From an uncultured Muribaculaceae bacterium (GTDB lineage: Bacteria; Bacteroidota; Bacteroidia; Bacteroidales; Muribaculaceae), in contig CANQQE010000006.1 in NCBI GenBank assembly GCA_947625935.1, positions 81,062 through 145,061 on the forward strand: a stretch of 64,000 nt of DNA, written 5' to 3'. Made by a program: the position numbers and the translations under genes. Below are positions 54,372 through 62,811 of this stretch, piece by piece. Below the pieces are notes generated by a model that saw nothing but the letters and a program-made list of their open reading frames with translations, had not been told where the DNA came from and did not search any database. Every line of letters begins with the position of its first letter. Position 1 is the first letter of the stretch.

Positions 54372-55151
54372 TCACAACACTATCTCACCGACAGTCTTGA
54401 TAGCATCTGCGGCTGTTTGGTCGGCTCGTGCGGGAACCACTGTCGCATAGTTGCGGTCAAGCCAATACACATCGGTTGTGTCGTCATCAGGATTATCTGG
54501 CACATATTTACCTGTAAGGATATAGAACGGTTTTCCGTTAGGATCCTCGTATTCCCTATATTCTTCAGTCCAATGCCCGCGTGCGGCTTTAACCACTTTC
54601 AGACCCTCGATTTTCACTTTAGCCGGAAAATTCACATTAAGACACACCTCTCGCGGTAACCCGCAGGCAAGAACCTTGGCGGTAATAGATTTGATAAACG
54701 GCGTGGTTTCTGAAAAATCGGCCTGTAACGAATGGTGTAGCAACGAGTACCCGATTGACGGTATATTGAGCATACTCGTTTCGAGCACAGCGCCCATGGT
54801 TCCGGAATATATGATTGAATTTCCCGAATTTGAGCCGTGGTTGATACCCGAGAGCAACAAATCCGGACGTCGGGGAACGATGGTGTTCAAAGCGAGTTTC
54901 ACACAATCCACCGGGGTGCCGTTGACCGAATAAATCTGTGCGCCGTTATAATCAGGATGACGTGTTATGCGCAGAGGCGAGCCGACTGTTATCGCCGACG
55001 ATTGGCCCGATCGGGGAGCATCGGGAGCCACCACTACAACCTCACCCATATCCTTCACACAGTCAACAAGATGATGCAATCCTTTTGTGTAGACACCATC
55101 ATCGTTGCTGATTAAAATCAACGGCTTGCAAATATCTCGTAATTCGCTCAT
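54372..55151 (-). CDS. surE: 5'/3'-nucleotidase SurE
   Basis: Metal-dependent nucleoside monophosphate phosphatase, 259 residues. The signature I-S-N-D-D-G-V (14-20) provides the metal-binding aspartates, with S-G-x-N-x-G-S-N-S-G (about 99-108) and the G-T-P-V-D-C-V-K segment also present. It is 6 bp downstream of obgE on the same strand, so the two are probably co-transcribed. Confidence 0.95.
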   Translation of the reverse strand: MSELRDICKPLILISNDDGVYTKGLHHLVDCVKDMGEVVVVAPDAPRSGQSSAITVGSPLRITRHPDYNGAQIYSVNGTPVDCVKLALNTIVPRRPDLLLSGINHGSNSGNSIIYSGTMGAVLETSMLNIPSIGYSLLHHSLQADFSETTPFIKSITAKVLACGLPREVCLNVNFPAKVKIEGLKVVKAARGHWTEEYREYEDPNGKPFYILTGKYVPDNPDDDTTDVYWLDRNYATVVPARADQTAADAIKTVGEIVL

Positions 55152-55157
55152 ATAGAA

Positions 55158-56354
55158 TCATTTAATGTCATTTTCATCAATATCCTCATCCCACATATAA
55201 TCGTCGTCCGAATACCCCTCCTCATCCTCATAATCATATAATTCCTCCTCATCTTCAGTGTCGGCAGAGGCGTTCTCAAAGATAAACTCATCCTCCTCTC
55301 TGACACGGTGATGTCCGTCAAGCGGGCGATGGGTTATGGGCATATCCTCAATGCGGTTGCTATCGTCTGTTATGGCCTTCCACAACAAGTCTTTAAGCTC
55401 GGTGAGTCCATAGCCGGTGACTGCCGAGATAAACAAATGCGGGACATCGTCGGGCAACTGTGTAGCGATTTCCTCCATAAGCTCGTCATCAAGCATATCA
55501 CTCTTAGATACTGCCAATATGCGGTGCTTATCCATCAGTTGCGGATTAAATCGTTCAAGTTCCCGCAACAACACCTCATACTCGCCGCATATGTCATCCG
55601 CATCAGCCGGTACAAGGAACAGCAACACAGCATTACGCTCTATGTGTCGCAGGAACCTAAGACCCAAGCCTTTACCCTCGCTCGCTCCCTCTATGATACC
55701 GGGAATGTCAGCCATGACAAACGAACGGTTGTCGCGGTAGCTGACTATGCCGAGCTGGGGTTCCATGGTCGTGAACGGATAATCGGCGATTTTTGGACGC
55801 GCGGCCGACAACGAAGATAGCAATGTCGATTTCCCCGCATTGGGAAAACCGACTAAGCCAACGTCGGCCAACAGTTTAAGTTCCAGAATGACACTTTTTT
55901 CTATAGCTGGTTCGCCTGGCTGCGCATAGCGCGGCGTGCGATTGGTAGCCGACTTGAAATGCCAGTTACCGAGACCGCCACGGCCTCCCTTCAGCAACTT
56001 CACTTCCTGACCGTCGTCGGTGACCTCACACAGATAGTCTCCTGTTTCCGCATCAAAGACAACGGTACCGCAGGGCACTTCTACCGTTACGTCATCGCCG
56101 TCTTTGCCAAAACTACGTCCACCCGATCCGCTTTGGCCATTACCGGCGAAAATATGACGGCGATATTTTAGCGGTAACAGTGTCCACATATTTTTATTCC
56201 CTTTCAGGATTATATGACCGCCGCGGCCGCCGTCACCGCCGTCCGGCCCTCCTTTGGGGACATATTTGGCCCGGTAAAAATGGCGTGAACCCGCCCCGCC
56301 CTTGCCCGAACGGCAAAGAATTTTAACGTAGTCAATGAAATTGGAATCGGCCAT
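55158..56354 (-). CDS. obgE: GTPase ObgE (CgtA)
   Basis: Essential ribosome-assembly and stress GTPase of 398 residues. The glycine-rich Obg fold spans 1-160 ([18 protein letters not shown]), followed by the G domain with G1 G-F-P-N-A-G-K-S (169-176), D-I-P-G-I-I-E-G-A (G3) and S-K-S-D (G4, in place of N-K-x-D). In place of the OCT domain of Gram-positive Obg there is a strongly acidic tail (about 350-398) made of D, E and Y. Acidic tails are also seen in E. coli ObgE, though this one is unusually dense. Confidence 0.96.
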   Translation of the reverse strand: MADSNFIDYVKILCRSGKGGAGSRHFYRAKYVPKGGPDGGDGGRGGHIILKGNKNMWTLLPLKYRRHIFAGNGQSGSGGRSFGKDGDDVTVEVPCGTVVFDAETGDYLCEVTDDGQEVKLLKGGRGGLGNWHFKSATNRTPRYAQPGEPAIEKSVILELKLLADVGLVGFPNAGKSTLLSSLSAARPKIADYPFTTMEPQLGIVSYRDNRSFVMADIPGIIEGASEGKGLGLRFLRHIERNAVLLFLVPADADDICGEYEVLLRELERFNPQLMDKHRILAVSKSDMLDDELMEEIATQLPDDVPHLFISAVTGYGLTELKDLLWKAITDDSNRIEDMPITHRPLDGHHRVREEDEFIFENASADTEDEEELYDYEDEEGYSDDDYMWDEDIDENDIK

Positions 56355-56452
56355 AACTTTTCTTTTACTTGGGATTGTTGAATTAGTTCAATTATTAAAA
56401 AACAGTTTACTATGCGAATCGGTTTTACCGGCAGACCTGATTGTCTGGCAAA

Positions 56453-57502
56453 TCAGTTTGTAAAATCACGGTGATATCGCATAAGGTCTTGCGCCTGCCT
56501 GAAATCAGTTGGAGAACCGATGTCAATCCATGTACCGTTAATCGGGAAATAGACAACCTTCTCCCCGCTGGCAATGGCGTCTTCCACAAGGTCGGTCGCA
56601 TCAGTAACCTTATCGGATGGCAGCGCATCAAGCAAACGGTTTGAAATCATATATATACCCGCGTTTGCATAGTAGGAATACGACGGCTTTTCCTCGATTC
56701 CGGTGATATTGGGGCCGTCGGTCGCTAAAATCGCATATGGGACTGATACCGAATACGGAATCGCCGCCACAGTAACCGCGGCGTTTTCCGAAGTGTGACG
56801 AAGATACATATCTTCAAGTGAAATGGTGGTCAGCAGGTCAGAGTTCATGACCAGTGTCGTTCCGTCGGGATTGTCGCGCTTGACCAACGACGCCGCCCCT
56901 ATAGTGCCGAGGGGGCGTTCTTCAACAACACATTTCACCTTGATTCCTGACACAGGCGATGAAAAATGACCTGTTATTTTATCCGCGAGATAGCGTGCCG
57001 TCACAGTGACATCGCTGACCCCGACACGAGCCAATGCCTCTATGTTATAATCAATTATAGCCTTGCCCCCCACTTCGAGCAACGGTTTGGGGGTGTCGAG
57101 CGTCAAGGGGCGCAAACGCTCCCCTCTCCCGCCGGCCATAAGTATTGCACTGATGGGAAGCAATGAATGAGTCAGGGTAAGGTCATAAATCTGCTTCACG
57201 CATCCCTTGGCATCAAGAGCGGGCAGTAGTTTGATTCCCGACTCGCGGGCCGCCTTCATAACAGCCACATCGGCACGGCCATCTCTTATTGCCCTGAAAT
57301 CGCGTCGCATAGCGTCTCTTAGCGGAGATGACAGCGACAACCCTGCAAGCAGGCCGCGGCGTACATCTCCATCAGTCAAAGTTCCGGTCATAACCCCGTC
57401 ATCATTGACGGCAAAAAGAGTCATTACCCCGCCCGAAAGCGCGTTCAGCCGTTCAAGAGCGGTAATAACCGGTAATTTTTCATTTATTATATGTCGATCC
57501 AT
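56453..57502 (-). CDS. CBS-domain nucleotidyltransferase (PtmE-like)
   Basis: 349-residue protein. Two CBS repeats (about 1-112, with T-L-T-D-G-D-V-R-R-G) precede a GlmU/RfbA-type nucleotidyltransferase domain (about 116-349) with the loop L-M-A-G-G-R-G-E-R-L-R-P-L-T (121-134), K139 and the metal-type M-N-S-D near 220. This layout matches Campylobacter PtmE, a glucosamine-1-phosphate guanylyltransferase that opens the GDP-dependent legionaminic acid route. The neighbouring CMP-synthetase and hydrolysing epimerase fit that pathway, but the donor base and sugar are inferred. The frame is complete and lies 41 bp after the NeuA-like gene. Confidence 0.85.
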   Translation of the reverse strand: MDRHIINEKLPVITALERLNALSGGVMTLFAVNDDGVMTGTLTDGDVRRGLLAGLSLSSPLRDAMRRDFRAIRDGRADVAVMKAARESGIKLLPALDAKGCVKQIYDLTLTHSLLPISAILMAGGRGERLRPLTLDTPKPLLEVGGKAIIDYNIEALARVGVSDVTVTARYLADKITGHFSSPVSGIKVKCVVEERPLGTIGAASLVKRDNPDGTTLVMNSDLLTTISLEDMYLRHTSENAAVTVAAIPYSVSVPYAILATDGPNITGIEEKPSYSYYANAGIYMISNRLLDALPSDKVTDATDLVEDAIASGEKVVYFPINGTWIDIGSPTDFRQAQDLMRYHRDFTN

Positions 57503-57543
57503 CAGGGTTGTTCTATCTATGCGATTATTATTTTAACTGTAAC

Positions 57544-58239
57544 TTATACATCAAAACTCACACCGGCTATAGCCTCGGCCACCACCCAGTCGCGAGGAGT
57601 GTCAAGATCTATACTGCGCTCGCTTGGCATCTCTACAGGAACTCTACGGGGGAACGCTCCGAGAGGCATCTTTCGGATCGACTCGGGATTAATCACATAA
57701 ACAGCTCCATTTATCTCCCAAGCCGATGGACACTCCTGCCGGCGCGTATAAAGCCCCTCCCCTTTTGATATATGCAGAAAACCGGTTTCCGGGTCAGCCT
57801 CATAACAATTGTAATATGGGTTTGACGAAGCCGGTGCGACCGAAACCACCATATCGATATTAGGGGTGTAACGGTCAAGACAACGCCTGACGTCATCGAC
57901 CGTCCTGAGCGGAGACGTGGGCTGTAGCAACAGAACGCAATCATAATCGATACCTTTGCTGTCGGCCCAATCCATGACATCGAGGATGGCGTCACGCGAC
58001 GAAGCGGTGTCAGTGGCAAGATAGCCGGGCCTCATGTATGGCACCGGGAGACCCGTCTGACGGCCTACTTCTGCTATCTCACCGTCATCGGTTGAAAGGA
58101 TGATACGGTCATCGGAAGCTATCCGACGCGCCACATCAATGGAATAATGTATCAACGGGCGACCGAGAAACGGCTTTATGTTCTTTCGCGGAATACCTTT
58201 ACTCCCCCCACGCGCAGGGATGACAACAAGTGGTTTCAT
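57544..58239 (-). CDS. CMP-nonulosonate cytidylyltransferase (NeuA/LegF-like)
   Basis: 231-residue acylneuraminate cytidylyltransferase that activates a nonulosonic acid (sialic, legionaminic or pseudaminic) with CTP. The CTP-binding segment V-V-I-P-A-R-G-G-S-K-G-I-P-R-K-N (5-20) is complete, and Q-P-T-S-P-L-R plus the D-x-D-x-P-x-D-W C-terminus (DLDTPRDW) are in place. It lacks the esterase domain of longer NeuA forms. LegF versus NeuA cannot be separated by eye; the neighbouring PtmE-like gene favours legionaminate. It starts 27 bp after the epimerase stop. Confidence 0.9.
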   Translation of the reverse strand: MKPLVVIPARGGSKGIPRKNIKPFLGRPLIHYSIDVARRIASDDRIILSTDDGEIAEVGRQTGLPVPYMRPGYLATDTASSRDAILDVMDWADSKGIDYDCVLLLQPTSPLRTVDDVRRCLDRYTPNIDMVVSVAPASSNPYYNCYEADPETGFLHISKGEGLYTRRQECPSAWEINGAVYVINPESIRKMPLGAFPRRVPVEMPSERSIDLDTPRDWVVAEAIAGVSFDV

Positions 58240-58266
58240 ACCGCAAATTTAACACTTTTCTGTCAA

Positions 58267-59481
58267 TCAGATGTTGTCAGGCAGAGTGATGTCATAGAAT
58301 TTTTTGCGGCGCAAAGCCTCAAGCGGGTATGTGGCTACAGCCTCGACGATAGCGCGCAAAGTATCAGGGCGGTAATAAGAGTTTACAACTTCGGCTGCTA
58401 ATTTGCGAAATTCGAGTGAAAGAGCCATGGAAATAGCCGACGCGATGCTGTCGGCATCATCACCCGCATGAATCACCGACTCGGCAGCTATACGGCCTCG
58501 CTGACGCATCCCTATGTCGACGGTAGGGATACCGGCTGACGGCACTTCGACTATGCCGCTCGATGAATTTCCAACCACAGCACCTACGCAACGCAACGCC
58601 GACAGATAACGGCGGCGTCCCAACGACGGAACGACCCATACCCTGCCGGGCCAACGATCGGCATAGCCATGTATCATCCTTATGATCACCTCCCCGCGGG
58701 CATCATTGTTTGGATAAGTAAACAGGATTTTCGACTCCGGGAATCGGTCGAGAGCGTCAAGAAGCGATTGCATACGGCCGGCCACGTCGCCATCATCCGC
58801 TGTGGCAGGATGCATGGTCACTAATAAAGTATCGCTGTCAAGCGGCATACCGATCGACGACTCAAGCTCCTCTTTAGTCAACAGATTCACACTCGACAGA
58901 TTGTAAACCCCGATAGCGCCTGCGTTTATCACCCTTTCAGGAGCCTCACCCATCGCAATCACACGACGCCGATAAGGCTCGGTAGCCGTGAAGTGCAGCG
59001 ATGAAAGTTTGGTCAAAGCGTGTCGTATATTGTCATCAATCGCCCCCTCCGATATTTCTCCGCCGGCAATATGGGCTATCGGTATCCTCATCAGCGTGGC
59101 GGCAGTCGCAACAGCCAGCATCTCATAACGGTCACCCAGAATGAGCAACAGGTCGGGCCGCAGACGCTCAAACGCTCCCGCCATACCGTCAAGGCAGCGA
59201 GCCGTTGCCCTGGCCGTATCAGCGGGCGAATCGCTCTCAGGTGTCATCTCCACCCGCTCAGACACCGATATACCGTCGGCCAAAATCTCATCGACTGTAC
59301 ACCCGAAACGAGGGTCGAGATGCATATTGGTGGCTATAACGCTCAAATCCACATCCTCACGGCTGTCAAGGCCGCGGGCTATGCCACTGAGCAGACCCCA
59401 GTCCGCGCGTGTGCTGGTGACAATAGCCACCCTGCGCCCGGGCAATGTTTGTGATGTTTCTCTGTTATTCATCGTGGCCAT
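58267..59481 (-). CDS. Hydrolysing UDP- or GDP-sugar 2-epimerase (NeuC/LegG-like)
   Basis: 404-residue GT-B fold enzyme that would release a free 2-epimerised amino sugar (ManNAc or 2,4-diacetamido-mannose type) from its nucleotide. Signature segments include V-T-S-T-R-A-D-W-G-L-L (22-32), H-I-A-G-G-E-I-S-E-G-A-I-D-D (about 136-149) and G-N-S-S-S-G-I-V-E (about 307-315). The start could be the ATG at 59481 or 59472. It begins only 10 bases after the T-run of the tRNA terminator, leaving no room for its own promoter. It is the first gene of a three-gene nonulosonate-type cluster that lacks a NeuB-type synthase. Confidence 0.9.
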   Translation of the reverse strand: MATMNNRETSQTLPGRRVAIVTSTRADWGLLSGIARGLDSREDVDLSVIATNMHLDPRFGCTVDEILADGISVSERVEMTPESDSPADTARATARCLDGMAGAFERLRPDLLLILGDRYEMLAVATAATLMRIPIAHIAGGEISEGAIDDNIRHALTKLSSLHFTATEPYRRRVIAMGEAPERVINAGAIGVYNLSSVNLLTKEELESSIGMPLDSDTLLVTMHPATADDGDVAGRMQSLLDALDRFPESKILFTYPNNDARGEVIIRMIHGYADRWPGRVWVVPSLGRRRYLSALRCVGAVVGNSSSGIVEVPSAGIPTVDIGMRQRGRIAAESVIHAGDDADSIASAISMALSLEFRKLAAEVVNSYYRPDTLRAIVEAVATYPLEALRRKKFYDITLPDNI

Positions 59482-59491
59482 ATGAAATTAA

Positions 59492-59520
59492 AAAGGTCGA
59501 TTGCTGCTGCAACCGACCCT
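59492..59520 (-). terminator. Terminator of the initiator tRNA gene
   Basis: On the minus strand GGTCGGTTGC (59520-59511) pairs with GCAATCGACC (59506-59497), 10 bp with one G-U pair and loop AGCA, followed by five T. It lies 13 bases after the tRNA 3' end. Confidence 0.8.
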
Positions 59521-59533
59521 ATCCTCATTTTAG

Positions 59534-59605
<72 letters not shown>

Positions 59606-59625
59606 ATGTTTTTGTTTTGTGAGTG

Positions 59626-59656
59626 CAAAGGTACACCTTTCCCTGTTATCGGCAAA
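59626..59656 (-). promoter_or_regulatory. Promoter of the initiator tRNA gene
   Basis: TTTG (minus, 59656-59653), a 19-bp spacer, then TACCTTTG (59633-59626). This is the full Bacteroidetes promoter consensus and one of the two best in the window. Confidence 0.8.
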
Positions 59657-59701
59657 ATCCTGACGCTGTTTTTAATGTTAAAAAATAAAAAACGGGCGAT
59701 T

Positions 59702-61156
59702 TCACCTCGTTGGCAAATTCATTGGAAGCGAGAAATTGTATTTCAGACCTCCACCTTTGGCATTTTCGACCGATATGTCGCCTCCCATGGAATTAATTAT
59801 TCTTAGCACAAGGGGCAAACCGAGACCCGCACCGCCATTTTTACGAGAACGGCCGGAGTCCACGCGATAAAAAAGGTCAAACAGACGCTCGAGATGCTCA
59901 TCGTCCACACCTATACCGTTATCAGCAAATTCAAAAAGATGACGGCCGTTTTGCGTTCCTTTCCATTTCAGTACTATCCTGGTGCCACCCGAATGCTGCG
60001 CAGCGTTGTAAATCAGATTGAGCAGAGCGTTGGTGAGCAGCGACTCATGCCCGGTCACGACACAATCGCTCGGAATATCATATTCAAAAGTCATTTTCCC
60101 GGCGATACGTCCAAGCTCAACATCCTCGGCGACCCTGGCAACCATCTGATGAAAATTGACCGGCGACAGAGACAGGCCGTCCCCGCCATCCTGCAGACGC
60201 ATCACCATAACAACGTCACCGACAAGGCTCGCCAGACGGTCAACATTTTGTTTTGCCCTAATCAAAAAACGACGCTTCACCTCCTTCGGCATATCCTCAT
60301 CATCAAGCACGGTATCTATATACCCCTTTATGATACCTATCGGAGTATTGAGTTCGTGGCTAATGTTTAGCCCTATTTGACGTTCATGATGTAGTTTTTC
60401 CTGTTGAGCGTGAATCTTATCGCGATACAACGTCAATAGGTTACGAGAAACGTCACCAAGCTCATCTTTAGAAAAATTCATGGGATCGACACTTTCAGGC
60501 AAACAGTCCGAGGCGATTGCCTGCGCATAATCACGGAGCGAATACACATTGCGGCACACAGCCCTGACCCCGAGATACGCCATAACCGACGACACTACGC
60601 CAAATCCGATAACGACAAGCCACACCATCGGATCAACCCCGAGAAAATCCAACACACCCGCATCATAAGGTAACGCCGCAAACGAATGGACTACGCCATC
60701 TCCGCTCACCTTAGAGCATATCATGCTCTTGTCACGGTCATAGACCATATCATGCACCATAGCCCCATTCCCCTCAGCAAAATCCGATAGATTTTTGACG
60801 GAATCACCGTAGACGTCACTCAAACTGATGGTCTTCTCCCGGTTATCGGCGACCATAACACCATTGCCGTCATAGACAGTGATTCGCAATGGAGCGAGTG
60901 TCGTATTGTCGGTGAACAACTTTATGAAATCCACCGTCTCCTGCAAATCCACCCCACGGTCATACGCCGCGATAACAGTATTGTTGACATTGAGAAGACG
61001 ATTCCCGAGATTCTCCTTCAGACGCTGCTTTTCATGTATGATGAAATAACCGATCGCAATGCCGATTATCACCCACAACATTCCAACCAAAGGAAAAAAT
61101 AATTTCCAATGAAGACGCAATATATGCTTGTTCCTTCTTTCAGTCGATTGATTCAT
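59702..61156 (-). CDS. Orphan sensor histidine kinase
   Basis: 484-residue membrane kinase. Transmembrane helices at about 18-40 and 177-199 enclose a 135-residue periplasmic sensor domain (PAS/Cache-like, unknown ligand). A HAMP linker (about 198-250) leads to the HisKA domain with phospho-acceptor H267 in N-I-S-H-E-L-N-T-P. The HATPase domain (about 365-480) has the N box N-L-I-Y-N-A-A-Q-H-S, D-N-G-I-G and G-A-G-L-G-L. No response regulator gene is adjacent, so its partner is encoded elsewhere or outside the window. The candidate sRNA lies about 110 bases upstream on the same strand. Confidence 0.92.
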   Translation of the reverse strand: MNQSTERRNKHILRLHWKLFFPLVGMLWVIIGIAIGYFIIHEKQRLKENLGNRLLNVNNTVIAAYDRGVDLQETVDFIKLFTDNTTLAPLRITVYDGNGVMVADNREKTISLSDVYGDSVKNLSDFAEGNGAMVHDMVYDRDKSMICSKVSGDGVVHSFAALPYDAGVLDFLGVDPMVWLVVIGFGVVSSVMAYLGVRAVCRNVYSLRDYAQAIASDCLPESVDPMNFSKDELGDVSRNLLTLYRDKIHAQQEKLHHERQIGLNISHELNTPIGIIKGYIDTVLDDEDMPKEVKRRFLIRAKQNVDRLASLVGDVVMVMRLQDGGDGLSLSPVNFHQMVARVAEDVELGRIAGKMTFEYDIPSDCVVTGHESLLTNALLNLIYNAAQHSGGTRIVLKWKGTQNGRHLFEFADNGIGVDDEHLERLFDLFYRVDSGRSRKNGGAGLGLPLVLRIINSMGGDISVENAKGGGLKYNFSLPMNLPTR

Positions 61157-61265
61157 AAACCATGAAATATATACAGCAATGAGCCGGATAACTTTATATA
61201 TTTAACAAACCAAAAGCCATGTTAAGCCTATGAAATTCCACGATTAACATTATTTTCGTTATAAA

Positions 61266-61333
61266 CAAAAAAAATTGATTGTCTCACGACAACCAATCTT
61301 AGTTAACCTTAAATCTAATACCATGAAAAACAC
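61266..61333 (-). ncRNA. Candidate small RNA of about 68 nt
   Basis: On the minus strand a full promoter (TTTG at 61368-61365, 19-bp spacer, TATCTTTG at 61345-61338) is followed by about 35 nt without a coding frame. Then comes a 10-bp hairpin, ATTGGTTGTC (61297-61288) with GACAATCAAT (61283-61274), loop GTGA, one G-U pair, and seven T. Promoter, short body and terminator make a complete transcription unit. It could instead be an attenuated leader of the kinase gene 110 bases downstream. I do not recognise the family with certainty. Confidence 0.6.
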
Positions 61334-61337
61334 GGTG

Positions 61338-61368
61338 CAAAGATAATGTCCATTTGTCATTCAGCAAA
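61338..61368 (-). promoter_or_regulatory. Promoter of the candidate sRNA
   Basis: TTTG (61368-61365), 19-bp spacer, TATCTTTG (61345-61338) on the minus strand: an exact consensus match in both boxes, the same architecture as the tRNA promoter. Confidence 0.75.
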
Positions 61369-61472
61369 GGATTATCAAAGAAATTTGCTTCAATTTAACA
61401 TTATTTTAGATAATATTGAGCGATTACTCGCATTTGTGTGGCATTCCGCTTTTCCGACACATCTCAATTCTT

Positions 61473-61480
61473 TATCTTTG
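61473..61480 (+). promoter_or_regulatory. Promoter -7 box of the acetyltransferase gene
   Basis: TATCTTTG on the plus strand, 37 bases before the ATG at 61518. Confidence 0.6.
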
Positions 61481-61517
61481 TAGACAATAATATCCCACCA
61501 ATATAATCAAAGAAACG

Positions 61518-62108
61518 ATGGAAAAATTCAACAAAGAATGGCAGAAGATGCTCGGCGGGGAAATATACGACGCTTCCCTCCCTGAATTTTACACCAAGCT
61601 CGTCGAAACGCGCAAAACTCTCTGGAGGTTCAACAACCTCAATCCCGGCCAGACCGACGAGATGCAGACGATACTGCGCGGATTGCTCGGAAGTTGCGGG
61701 AAAAGAATATTAATCAACCAACCGTTCAGGTGCGACTACGGATGCAACATTTTTGTGGGCGAAAACTTCTTAGCCAACTTCAACTTGACCATCCTCGACG
61801 AAGCAAAAGTCACAATCGGAGACAACGCATTCATTGGCCCTAACGTCAGCATATTCACAGCTTGTCATCCCCTCGACCATGAGCGCAGAGACAGAAACAT
61901 TCAATGGGCCGAGCCCGTGACCATCGGCAACAGCGTGTGGGTCGGCGGCGGAGCAATCATACTTCCCGGCGTAAACATCGGGAACAATGTGGTCATTGGC
62001 GCCGGAGCCGTTGTCACTCGCAATGTCCCCGACAACGTAGCAGTCGCCGGCAACCCCGCTAAAATAATAAAAGAAATACCCCCCGCCGACCCCGATTCCC
62101 GGAAATGA
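61518..62108 (+). CDS. Sugar O-acetyltransferase (maltose/galactoside acetyltransferase family)
   Basis: 196-residue left-handed beta-helix enzyme that transfers acetyl from acetyl-CoA to a sugar hydroxyl, as Maa and LacA do. The N-terminal Mac domain covers about 5-58. Hexapeptide repeats run from about 75 to 185, and the catalytic histidine is H117 in T-A-C-H-P-L-D. The cofactor-binding C-terminal coils (VWVGGGAIILPGV, GAGAVVTRNVP) are intact. It is transcribed alone, and no capsule or Nod context is nearby. The real acceptor is unknown. Confidence 0.92.
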   Translation: MEKFNKEWQKMLGGEIYDASLPEFYTKLVETRKTLWRFNNLNPGQTDEMQTILRGLLGSCGKRILINQPFRCDYGCNIFVGENFLANFNLTILDEAKVTIGDNAFIGPNVSIFTACHPLDHERRDRNIQWAEPVTIGNSVWVGGGAIILPGVNIGNNVVIGAGAVVTRNVPDNVAVAGNPAKIIKEIPPADPDSRK

Positions 62109-62118
62109 CCCGGCCGAA

Positions 62119-62310
62119 TTAACGACGGCTCCCGTAACGAATCAGGAACATAGCTATCGCAAAATTCAGAAGAATAGCCGGCAAGTTGGTGTCGTCAAAC
62201 GCCAACGCCCTGATTAACCAATAAAAGCCACAGGCCCACGATAATATACCGGCTACCAGACAAACCTTCCTGCCCGTAACCACAACTTTCTTGTCATTTT
62301 TTATTTTCAT
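62119..62310 (-). CDS. Small two-helix membrane protein, unknown function
   Basis: 63 residues with a basic N-terminus (M-K-I-K-N-D-K-K) and two hydrophobic segments (about 17-34 and 42-57). It converges on the acetyltransferase gene with 10 bp between. No family is recognised. Hydrophobicity pattern, ATG start and sensible boundaries support a gene. Confidence 0.55.
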   Translation of the reverse strand: MKIKNDKKVVVTGRKVCLVAGILSWACGFYWLIRALAFDDTNLPAILLNFAIAMFLIRYGSRR

Positions 62311-62459
62311 ACGGCAAATCTACGCAATAATCCTCATTACTAAAAATTGCCGGTCACGGCATTTTTTGGTAATTTAGAGAGAGAACCCTATACTTTGCTC
62401 GGGCATAATCACGTTTTTGCCCTGCAATGACGTGAGCTCAGTGATGATTAATGCGGCTG

Positions 62460-62497
62460 AAAAGACAAGACCAACGCATCTGTTACAGGTGCGTTGG
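62460..62497 (-). terminator. Terminator of the winged-helix regulator operon
   Basis: On the minus strand CCAACGCACCTG (62497-62486) pairs with CAGATGCGTTGG (62482-62471), 12 bp with one mismatch-type wobble, loop TAA, then TCTTGTCTTTT. It is 33 bases after the regulator stop. Confidence 0.8.
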
Positions 62498-62529
62498 CCG
62501 ATTATGGAAGCTCTTTCTGATTGTTTATC

Positions 62530-62811
62530 TCATATATTGAGGTAAGTTTTCAACGCCTCGACATATTCTTCAAATGCTTTTCTCCCATCGGAGGTGATAG
62601 AACAGGTGGTTCTCGGGCGTTTGCCCGACATCCCTTTTTCCACAGAAATATATCCTGCGGATGAGAGTTTGTCGAGTTGAACACTGAGATTTCCGGCAGT
62701 CGATTCGGTTTTCTCTTTGAGATACACGAAATCTGCTTCCTCCACATTCATCAGAATGGAAATGACGGCAAGCCGGAGTTGCGAGTGCAGAAGCGGATTC
62801 AGCTCTTTCAT
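62530..62811 (-). CDS. Winged-helix transcriptional regulator
   Basis: 93-residue DNA-binding protein of the short MarR/PadR-like winged-helix group. It opens L-N-P-L-L-H-S-Q-L-R-L-A-V-I-S-I-L (4-20). The recognition helix is about 36-50 (S-T-A-G-N-L-S-V-Q-L-D-K-L), followed by the wing Y-I-S-V-E-K-G-M-S-G-K-R-P-R-T (54-68). No ligand domain is present. It overlaps the membrane-protein gene upstream by 4 bp, so both come from one mRNA. The two 17-bp palindromes at the operon promoter are its most likely targets, giving autoregulation. Confidence 0.88.
   Translation of the reverse strand: MKELNPLLHSQLRLAVISILMNVEEADFVYLKEKTESTAGNLSVQLDKLSSAGYISVEKGMSGKRPRTTCSITSDGRKAFEEYVEALKTYLNI

Larger units (their letters stand above)
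61157..61517. other. 361-bp gap between the histidine kinase and the acetyltransferase
   Basis: The gap contains an A+T-rich stretch upstream of the kinase with only a poor promoter match, the candidate sRNA (61266-61333) with its promoter, and the acetyltransferase promoter box TATCTTTG (plus, 61473-61480). On the plus strand a 7-codon frame begins at ATG 61323 (M-K-N-T-V-Q-R), but no translation signal supports it. Confidence 0.6.

Noticed and set aside
56355-56452. Gene between obgE and the PtmE-like gene
   Set aside because: Only short A+T-rich sequence with no convincing frame; adk, a frequent neighbour of obgE in this phylum, is absent.
61323-61346. Seven-codon leader peptide M-K-N-T-V-Q-R on the plus strand
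   Set aside because: The ATG lies inside a region better explained by the minus-strand sRNA promoter, and no plus-strand promoter precedes it.
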